From: a bacterium
GTDB lineage: Bacteria > JAMCPX01
NCBI GenBank assembly: GCA_021815065.1
Contig: JAKAHI010000090.1
Span: 1 to 6,261, forward strand
Length of the DNA stretch: 6,261 nucleotides
Direction: 5' to 3'
Shown in pieces: positions 1-4,912 of this stretch. The translations under genes were made by a program, and so were the position numbers. A model generated the notes under the pieces. It was given only the letters and a program-made list of their open reading frames with translations, was not told the DNA's origin and searched no databases. Numbering within the stretch: position 1 is the first letter of the stretch; every line of letters starts with the position of its first letter.

Positions 1-36
1 GGCCTGACACAAGCCGTGCCTGGGACGGATTGTCAT

Positions 37-1800
37 CTAATCTTTGCCGGAAACATGCCCCGGAGGTGTCTTTTTTTTCTTATGATCGGAGGTGCCGTCA
101 GAAAAACTTCTGAACATCTCGTAGCCGTCCTGACGTATCCTCGTCACGAGCTGTTCTATGGAATCTTTTGGTATAAGATAACGGTCGAGTACGCGCGAGA
201 AAATCTCTATTGAGGTTTCAAACTCCTCGGGGATGACCTCATCCGCTCCAAGCCGGTACAGGGATTCCATCTCCTTGATATACCTCGTCCTGACGATCAG
301 ATAAACGTTTGGATTAATCTGTCTGATCATTTCAGTAATCCTGCGCGTTGCGGCAGGATCGTTTATCGCCAGGACAACAACCCTGGCAGATCGTACACCG
401 GCGTGTCCGATCACAGCCTCGTGCGTGGCATCGCCGTACACTATCTGTTCTCCCTTTTTCTGCTCTCCAATCACAACATCGGGATTCATTTCTATGATAA
501 CATAAGGGATACCGGATTCCTTTGCAGCCAGTGCCACGTTCCTGCCATTGAGACCATATCCAATAATGATAAGATGCTCTTTTCTGACAGGCGTGCTGCT
601 GTTCAGTGTCCGGTAATGGCCGTCTCTGAGCTTTCTGGACAAGGGCAAACGCAGAACTGATTCCGCAAAAAACGGTGAAAGGCTTATCATAAACGAGGTT
701 GCCAGCATGGTGAGCACGGATGCAGAGAGTAAAAGGTTATACAGACTATTTGTTAAGATGTTGCGGTCAAGGCCGGTTTTTAATAAGAGAAACGAAAACT
801 CTCCAATCTGGCTCAGTGCTATGCCTACAAGGATCGACGTCCTGATCGGCGCTCCCAGGAGAGCGGTAATACCTCCCGCAATAACGGCTTTCATAAGCAT
901 GAAACCCGCAAAGACTGCAAGAATAAGGACAGGATGCTGGACGAAATAGCCGATGTCCATGAGCATACCGACTGATATGAAAAAGAAACTGATAAACACA
1001 TCGCGGAAGGGTATGATGTCCCCGAGTGCCTGGCGCTTGTATTCCGATCCGGATATGGTAAGCCCCGCCAGAAAAGCGCCCAGCGCGAACGATAGTCCCT
1101 GGCTTGCTGTTATCCATGCGATGGCAAGACAAGTCAGGATCAAGCTCAATAAAAACAGTTCCCTGCTTTTTGTTCTTGCAACAAAGTACAGCATTCCGGG
1201 TATAATCCACCGGGCACTAAAGATTACCAGTGATACGACGATGATGCCCTTGAACAGGACCGTAAGAAATGGTTTACCGATACTTGCGGAGACACCCGAA
1301 AGCAAAGGCGTAATAAGGAGCATGGCAACCACGATGATGTCCTGAAAAATCAGTATTCCGAGCGTTATGACGCCGTGGGGACTGTCCAGTTCTCCCCTTT
1401 CTTGCATAGTCTTCAGCACGATGGCCGTACTGCTCAGAGATACGATAAAACCTATAAAGACCGATCTGCCCGCGGGCTGGCCAGTTATGCGGCATAAAAA
1501 GAATGTAACGAGAACCGTTATGGCTACCTGCAGGGCACCTCCAAGGAGCACCAATCTTTTCATGCGGAACATACTCTTGAGCGAAAACTCTATCCCTATG
1601 GTGAAAAGAAGGAACATCACACCGATCTCCGCCAGTTTTTCGACATCACTTACAGATTTTACAAGCGCAAAACCGTAGGGACCTGCCATAATGCCGGTAA
1701 TGATGAAGCCTACGATTGGAGGGATCTTCAGGCGGCTGAAGACGATAAATACCACGAGGGATAAAGCGAGTATAATGAGGATGTCATTTAAAACAGCCAT
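37..1800 (-). CDS. KefB/KefC-like monovalent cation:proton antiporter (CPA2 family) with RCK_N domain
   Basis: This 587-residue inner-membrane protein probably exchanges K+ (or Na+) for H+ to control cytoplasmic pH and potassium. Seen: about 12 hydrophobic segments fill residues 4-378. They carry CPA2 hallmarks: SLSSTAIVLK (121-130), FQD (152-154, candidate ion-binding Asp154), GAFLAGLTISGSEY (241-254) and FFFISVGMLMD (272-282). A cytoplasmic Rossmann domain starts near 409, with GYGLNG (414-419), an acidic residue closing beta-2 (E437) and GDA (457-459), as in NAD-binding RCK_N/TrkA-N domains. The conserved-looking EEFETSIEIFSRVL (525-538) follows. The position matching KefC's acidic regulatory loop reads QALGDIIPF, so glutathione gating as in E. 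coli KefC is doubtful. The ATG start has an upstream AGGAGG (1811-1816), spaced about 10 nt. Many relatives carry an RCK_C (TrkA-C) domain after this point. Here the protein ends in a basic tail, DHKKKKTPPGHVSGKD. Family assignment is firm; ion and regulator are inferred. Confidence 0.93.
   Translation of the reverse strand: MAVLNDILIILALSLVVFIVFSRLKIPPIVGFIITGIMAGPYGFALVKSVSDVEKLAEIGVMFLLFTIGIEFSLKSMFRMKRLVLLGGALQVAITVLVTFFLCRITGQPAGRSVFIGFIVSLSSTAIVLKTMQERGELDSPHGVITLGILIFQDIIVVAMLLITPLLSGVSASIGKPFLTVLFKGIIVVSLVIFSARWIIPGMLYFVARTKSRELFLLSLILTCLAIAWITASQGLSFALGAFLAGLTISGSEYKRQALGDIIPFRDVFISFFFISVGMLMDIGYFVQHPVLILAVFAGFMLMKAVIAGGITALLGAPIRTSILVGIALSQIGEFSFLLLKTGLDRNILTNSLYNLLLSASVLTMLATSFMISLSPFFAESVLRLPLSRKLRDGHYRTLNSSTPVRKEHLIIIGYGLNGRNVALAAKESGIPYVIIEMNPDVVIGEQKKGEQIVYGDATHEAVIGHAGVRSARVVVLAINDPAATRRITEMIRQINPNVYLIVRTRYIKEMESLYRLGADEVIPEEFETSIEIFSRVLDRYLIPKDSIEQLVTRIRQDGYEMFRSFSDGTSDHKKKKTPPGHVSGKD
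70..76 (-). other. Candidate -1 frameshift slippery heptamer (A AAA AAG)
   Basis: Read on the minus strand in the antiporter frame, the codons AAG AAA AAA AAG (81-70) contain A_AAA_AAG in the phase needed for tandem -1 slippage, the same heptamer used in E. coli dnaX. The run is eight consecutive A residues (71-78). The -1 frame after it stays open for 23 codons to the window edge, while the +1 frame stops after 11 codons. I see no clear stimulatory hairpin in the short downstream sequence. This may be only a lysine-rich tail. Confidence 0.3.
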
Positions 1801-1843
1801 AGTTCTCTATCCTCCTCGTAGAGGTCTTTAAGATCCATGATGG

Positions 1844-1943
1844 GAATACTATCATAAATCTCTCCCTGTTTACAGCCATGGCAAGGTTTCAGGTTAAGCC
1901 GGTTGACTTTACCCGGCAGTGAATACTATTTTGATAGTAGTAT
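1844..1943. promoter_or_regulatory. Repeated GAATACTAT word and ACTAT-N4-ATAGT palindrome in the divergent intergenic region
   Basis: The word GAATACTAT occurs twice in direct orientation, at 1844-1852 and 1921-1929. The second copy is part of a palindrome: ACTAT (1925-1929), TTTG, ATAGT (1934-1938). A further inverted pair is ATACTA (1923-1928) with TAGTAT (1938-1943), which overlaps the uvrB start codon. The position between divergent genes and over the candidate uvrB -10 box would suit an operator. It does not match LexA boxes I know: E. coli CTGT-N8-ACAG, or the Geobacter GGTT...ACC type. The protein that might bind is unknown. Confidence 0.3.
1903..1932 (+). promoter_or_regulatory. Candidate sigma70 promoter of uvrB
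   Basis: TTGACT (1903-1908, five of six to consensus) is followed after 18 nt by TATTTT (1927-1932, four of six). TACTAT (1924-1929) is an alternative -10. Transcription would begin near 1936-1939, only a few bases before the ATG at 1942, giving an almost leaderless mRNA. A second, weaker candidate is TTTAAG (1827-1832), 17 nt, TATCAT (1850-1855), which would give a leader of about 80 nt. Assigned by eye only. Confidence 0.4.
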
Positions 1944-3936
1944 GACACAGTTCAGATTAGTTTCCGATTATAAGCCGAACGGGGATCAGCCCGATGCCAT
2001 TACCAGGCTCGTGGACGGCTTGAACAAAGGCTATAAACATCAAACATTGCTGGGGGTGACCGGGTCCGGCAAGACCTTTACCATGGCGAACGTAATCCAG
2101 CAGGTACAGCTCCCGACCCTTATCATGGCCCCGAACAAAACACTCGCTGCCCAGCTCTACACGGAAATGCGCGACCTGTTCCCGGACAACGCCGTCGAAT
2201 ACTTCGTAAGCTACTACGATTATTACCAGCCCGAGGCATATAAGCCCGAGACCGACACCTACATCGAAAAGGATTCGTCCATTAACGACGAGATAGACAA
2301 GCTCCGGCATTCTGCAACGCACTCCCTGCTTGAGCGGGAAGACGTTATCATCGTTGCGAGCGTTTCCTGTATCTACGGTCTGGGGTCACCCGAGGCTTAC
2401 AAGGGCATGCTTGCCTACGCCGAGACCGGCAGGAAGTTGAACAGGGACGAATTCATCCATAAACTCGTTCAGATCCAGTACAACAGAAACAACTACGATT
2501 TCTACCGGGGGGTGTTCAGGGTAATGGGGGATATCGTCGAGGTATTTCCCGCGTACGAAAACGATACCGGGATCCATGTGGAATTTTTTGGGGACACCGT
2601 CGACACGATATACACGTTCGATCCTGTCAGGGGAACAAAGCGGGACATGCTCAGGCGGGTCGTTATCTATCCCGCAAGCCATTATGTAACCGAAGAGCAT
2701 GCGCTCAACCACGCAGTGGAATCCATCAAACAGGAGCTCGCAGACCGGCTGAAAGAGCTGAGGCAGGCAGGAAAATTGCTTGAGGTCGAGCGGCTGCAAA
2801 GAAGGACGCTGTACGACCTCGAGATGCTTGAGGAGATGGGATACTGCACGGGTATCGAAAACTATTCGCGGCACTTAAGCGGCAGGAAAACCGGAGAACC
2901 GCCGCCGACCTTACTGGATTATTTTCCTTCGAAGTTCCTCATGTTTGTCGACGAGAGCCATATTACCATTCCCCAGATAGGCGGGATGTATGAAGGCGAC
3001 CGCAGCAGGAAGCGGACACTCGTCGAATTCGGGTTCAGGCTTCCTTCGGCACTCGACAACAGGCCATTGAAATTCGATGAATTCGAGAAAAGGGTAGACA
3101 GGGCTATCTATGTTTCTGCAACACCCGCTGACTACGAGATGGTAAAATCGCAGGGGAATGTCGTTGAGCAGATCATCAGGCCGACAGGACTTATAGACCC
3201 GGAGATCGTGATCAAAGGCGCGGCAAACCAGGTGGATACCCTGCTCGCAGAGATAAGGAACCGCACGGAACAAGGTGAAAGGGTGCTTGTCACGACATTG
3301 ACCAAACGCATGGCAGAGGAGCTTACCGAGTATTATGCCGGGCTCGGCATAAAGGTAAAGTACATGCACTCGGACATAGAAACATTGGAGAGGATGGACA
3401 TTATTCGGGACCTCAGGCTCGGCAAATTCGACGTGCTGATCGGCATAAACCTGCTTCGGGAAGGGCTGGACCTGCCCGAAGTATCGCTCGTTGCCATACT
3501 GGACGGAGACAAAGAAGGTTTTTTACGTTCCGCCCGTTCACTGATCCAGACCATTGGCAGGGCATCGAGGAATGTAAACGGCACGGTGATTATCTTTGCC
3601 GATGTTATGACGAAATCCATAGAACAGGCGGTCAGCGAAACCAACAGGAGACGTACAAAGCAGCTCAGGTATAATGAGGAGCACGGTATTGTACCGGAAA
3701 CAATAAAGAAGAACATCCAGGAAATACGCACGTCCATTTATGAGCAGGATTATTACACCGTGCCGGTTGCAACCGCAGAAGGTACACAGGAATACGTCAA
3801 CCCGGAAAAGATACCGGACATGATCAGAGAACTCGACAAAGATATGAGGAAGGCGGCAAAATCCCTCGAGTTCGAAAAGGCAGCAGAGATAAGAGACCGC
3901 ATCAAAAAGCTCCGGGATGCCCTTCTGACGGCATAG
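1942..3936 (+). CDS. uvrB: Excinuclease ABC subunit UvrB
   Basis: UvrB is the central ATPase of nucleotide excision repair in the cytoplasm. It receives DNA from UvrA, verifies the lesion by inserting a beta-hairpin between the strands, and recruits UvrC for dual incision. All landmarks of the family are present in this 664-residue protein: Walker A GVTGSGKT (38-45), the aromatic beta-hairpin region YYDYYQPEAY (91-100), DESH Walker B/motif II (337-340), YVSATP (390-395), the helicase segment GINLLREGLDLPEVS (501-515), motif VI QTIGRASRN (536-544), and a C-terminal UVR domain (about 621-660) that contacts UvrC. E. coli UvrB has 673 residues, so this copy is full length. I chose ATG 1942 because the conserved N-terminus begins there. 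An in-frame TTG at 1903 would add 13 unconserved residues and coincides with a -35-like box. No Shine-Dalgarno precedes 1942. uvrA and uvrC are not in view, and the gene appears to be transcribed alone. SOS control is common for uvrB but no recognised LexA box is seen. Confidence 0.98.
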   Translation: MTQFRLVSDYKPNGDQPDAITRLVDGLNKGYKHQTLLGVTGSGKTFTMANVIQQVQLPTLIMAPNKTLAAQLYTEMRDLFPDNAVEYFVSYYDYYQPEAYKPETDTYIEKDSSINDEIDKLRHSATHSLLEREDVIIVASVSCIYGLGSPEAYKGMLAYAETGRKLNRDEFIHKLVQIQYNRNNYDFYRGVFRVMGDIVEVFPAYENDTGIHVEFFGDTVDTIYTFDPVRGTKRDMLRRVVIYPASHYVTEEHALNHAVESIKQELADRLKELRQAGKLLEVERLQRRTLYDLEMLEEMGYCTGIENYSRHLSGRKTGEPPPTLLDYFPSKFLMFVDESHITIPQIGGMYEGDRSRKRTLVEFGFRLPSALDNRPLKFDEFEKRVDRAIYVSATPADYEMVKSQGNVVEQIIRPTGLIDPEIVIKGAANQVDTLLAEIRNRTEQGERVLVTTLTKRMAEELTEYYAGLGIKVKYMHSDIETLERMDIIRDLRLGKFDVLIGINLLREGLDLPEVSLVAILDGDKEGFLRSARSLIQTIGRASRNVNGTVIIFADVMTKSIEQAVSETNRRRTKQLRYNEEHGIVPETIKKNIQEIRTSIYEQDYYTVPVATAEGTQEYVNPEKIPDMIRELDKDMRKAAKSLEFEKAAEIRDRIKKLRDALLTA

Positions 3937-3947
3937 AAAGGCATCCC
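3914..3947. terminator. Hairpin across the uvrB stop codon, possible bidirectional terminator
   Basis: GGGATGCC (3914-3921) pairs perfectly with GGCATCCC (3940-3947). After one mismatch, TTCT (3923-3926) pairs with AGAA (3935-3938), leaving an 8-nt loop. The stem starts inside the last uvrB codons. On the plus strand only a weak T stretch (TTT at 3951) follows. On the minus strand the stem is followed after 5 nt by five Ts (3908-3904), so it fits better as a terminator for leftward transcription from the LolA-like gene. Confidence 0.45.
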
Positions 3948-3991
3948 AGGTTTCATGGGTTTACCACATAAGATAGCTCCACGATTTTCAG

Positions 3992-4027
3992 CCGGAGGAC
4001 TTGCGCCCGGGGCGCATCCGCCTTCGG
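3992..4027. terminator. GC-rich two-tier hairpin between convergent genes, probable uvrB terminator
   Basis: An inner perfect 6-bp stem, TGCGCC (4002-4007) with GGCGCA (4011-4016), closes a CGG triloop. An outer 7-bp stem, CCGGAGG (3992-3998) with CCTTCGG (4021-4027, one G-T pair), surrounds it across an internal loop. Downstream on the plus strand is the moderately T-rich TTGACTTTCT (4028-4037), so it best suits rightward transcription from uvrB. The minus-strand side lacks a T tract. The 109-bp spacer 3937-4045 holds no gene. Confidence 0.45.
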
Positions 4028-4045
4028 TTGACTTTCTAACGGGGT

Positions 4046-4780
4046 TTACTGTTCTTTAAGTGTTCTCTCGGTGAACATGCTGTCGCGCAGCCCTGTGTTG
4101 ACTTTCAGCTCTTTTACGATGATCTCGGTTTTATGGTTCTCCTGAACATTGTCCATGGTCATTGACATAGGGAACCATTTACCGTCGATCTTCTTTATCT
4201 CGGTATTGATGAGTATTTTGAGGAGCTTGCCCGATTTGTCATAAAACTCCATTTTTAAGGGAACAAACATGTCGTCCTTTGTCCACAGTTTTACCATGCT
4301 GTAGGAGGCATCACCGGGTTTTGGCTTGAGCAGCAATGCATATTCTCCGTCCTTATAGGTTACTACTGTTGCCGTAAAATCCTTGGCAAGACCGCTTGAG
4401 CTTAAATCCCTGTAGCTGAAGTCGGATCCCATAAAACTCCCGTGAGAAACGTGACCTGCTATCCTCCTCACCTTGCCGAGTGCAGGCAAATAAAGCCACA
4501 TATTATCGCTGCCGCGGGATAAAAATCCTGTCCCCTTGATATCTGCCGGCGCAAGGAATCTTATGAGGTGATCATCTGCACCCTTTGTATACATCTTTAA
4601 CGTCCGTTCGGTCGTTGTCCCGCTGCTGTCTATCAATTTCATCTCGGCAACGCTGACCTTGTCCCTGGTAAGCTGCTGGTCGTCGAGTTTTTTCAAAACC
4701 TCATTCCCTGTTAACGGTGCGGCTGCATTGACCATGAGAAGGAAAACAGGCACCATGAGAAACAGACTTAACTTTTTCAT
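4046..4780 (-). CDS. LolA-like periplasmic protein ('outer membrane lipoprotein-sorting protein' family)
   Basis: This is a 244-residue secreted protein. The N-terminus (MKKLSLFLMVPVFLLMVNA) is a clear Sec signal peptide with cleavage likely near residues 19-21. There is no lipobox cysteine, so the mature protein should be soluble in the periplasm. The body matches the LolA-like family often annotated as outer membrane lipoprotein-sorting proteins. The key stretch is FLAPADIKGTGFL (75-87), then MWLYLPALGKVRRIAG (94-109) and SFMGSDFSYRDL (115-126). The family is expected to adopt a LolA/LolB-type open beta-barrel that binds lipid or acyl chains, and it usually accompanies RND/MMPL-type exporters. 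The actual cargo is generally unproven. Here the upstream neighbour is instead an MFS pump, 130 bp away. I prefer the start at 4780 to the ATG at 4792 because GGAGGT lies between them and would serve 4780. The family call is strong; the function is inferred. Confidence 0.9.
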   Translation of the reverse strand: MKKLSLFLMVPVFLLMVNAAAPLTGNEVLKKLDDQQLTRDKVSVAEMKLIDSSGTTTERTLKMYTKGADDHLIRFLAPADIKGTGFLSRGSDNMWLYLPALGKVRRIAGHVSHGSFMGSDFSYRDLSSSGLAKDFTATVVTYKDGEYALLLKPKPGDASYSMVKLWTKDDMFVPLKMEFYDKSGKLLKILINTEIKKIDGKWFPMSMTMDNVQENHKTEIIVKELKVNTGLRDSMFTERTLKEQ

Positions 4781-4784
4781 ATTT

Positions 4785-4790
4785 ACCTCC
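4785..4790 (-). promoter_or_regulatory. Ribosome binding site that fixes the LolA-like start
   Basis: GGAGGT on the minus strand lies 4 nt before the ATG at 4780. The alternative ATG at 4792 would place this Shine-Dalgarno inside the coding sequence, so 4780 is the likely start. Confidence 0.8.
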
Positions 4791-4802
4791 ATAATCTACC
4801 TA

Positions 4803-4831
4803 AAAATAAGTGCTTAATCGCTTCCTGTCAA
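4803..4831 (-). promoter_or_regulatory. Near-consensus sigma70 promoter of the LolA-like gene
   Basis: On the minus strand a perfect TTGACA (4831-4826) is followed by exactly 17 nt and then TATTTT (4808-4803, four of six). Predicted initiation near 4796 gives a leader of about 16 nt containing the GGAGGT ribosome site. This implies that the LolA-like gene can be transcribed without the MFS gene upstream. Confidence 0.6.
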
Positions 4832-4884
4832 TCAAACGTGCAGGATTTTCCTCTCATAAAATTCTTATGGAAAGAACACGGTTC

Positions 4885-4912
4885 AAACCCGGCACTGTTT
4901 TCTTCCGGGTTT
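4885..4912 (-). terminator. Hairpin at the MFS stop codon, possible terminator or attenuating stem
   Basis: AAACCCGG (4885-4892) and CCGGGTTT (4905-4912) form a perfect 8-bp stem with a 12-nt loop, and the right arm covers part of the MFS stop codon. On the minus strand the stem is followed by GAACCGTGTTCTTT, which has only a short late T run, so termination may be weak. Within that sequence GAAC/GTTC (4874-4884) forms a second small stem just before TTT. It may reduce read-through from the pump gene into the LolA-like gene. Confidence 0.4.

Noticed and set aside
707..1678. Plus-strand open frames opposite the antiporter gene (up to 130 codons), and a 147-codon frame on the same strand in another phase
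   Set aside because: They are shadows of the antiporter coding sequence, with no domain resemblance or start signals.
1891..1914. GGTT...ACC pattern before uvrB as a Geobacter-type LexA box
   Set aside because: The internal C and G spacing required by that motif is not met, so I cannot support SOS control from it.
1903..1941. TTG start giving a 677-residue UvrB
   Set aside because: The extra 13 residues are not part of the conserved UvrB N-terminus, and the TTG coincides with a -35-like box. ATG 1942 fits the family.
2386..3369. Long minus-strand open frames opposite uvrB (about 150-160 codons each)
   Set aside because: They lie wholly antisense to a perfectly conserved UvrB, have no ribosome sites or recognisable domains, and are explained by uvrB codon use.
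1901..4106. Ten-base repeat GGTTGACTTT at 1901-1910 and 4026-4035, with TTGACTTT again at 4098-4105
   Set aside because: Matches of this length are expected by chance in 6 kb. One copy is in a promoter-like region, one after a terminator-like stem and one in coding sequence, with no shared context.
4781..4792. ATG at 4792 as start of the LolA-like protein
   Set aside because: It would place the GGAGGT ribosome site within the coding sequence. The start at 4780 gives a normal signal peptide beginning MKK.
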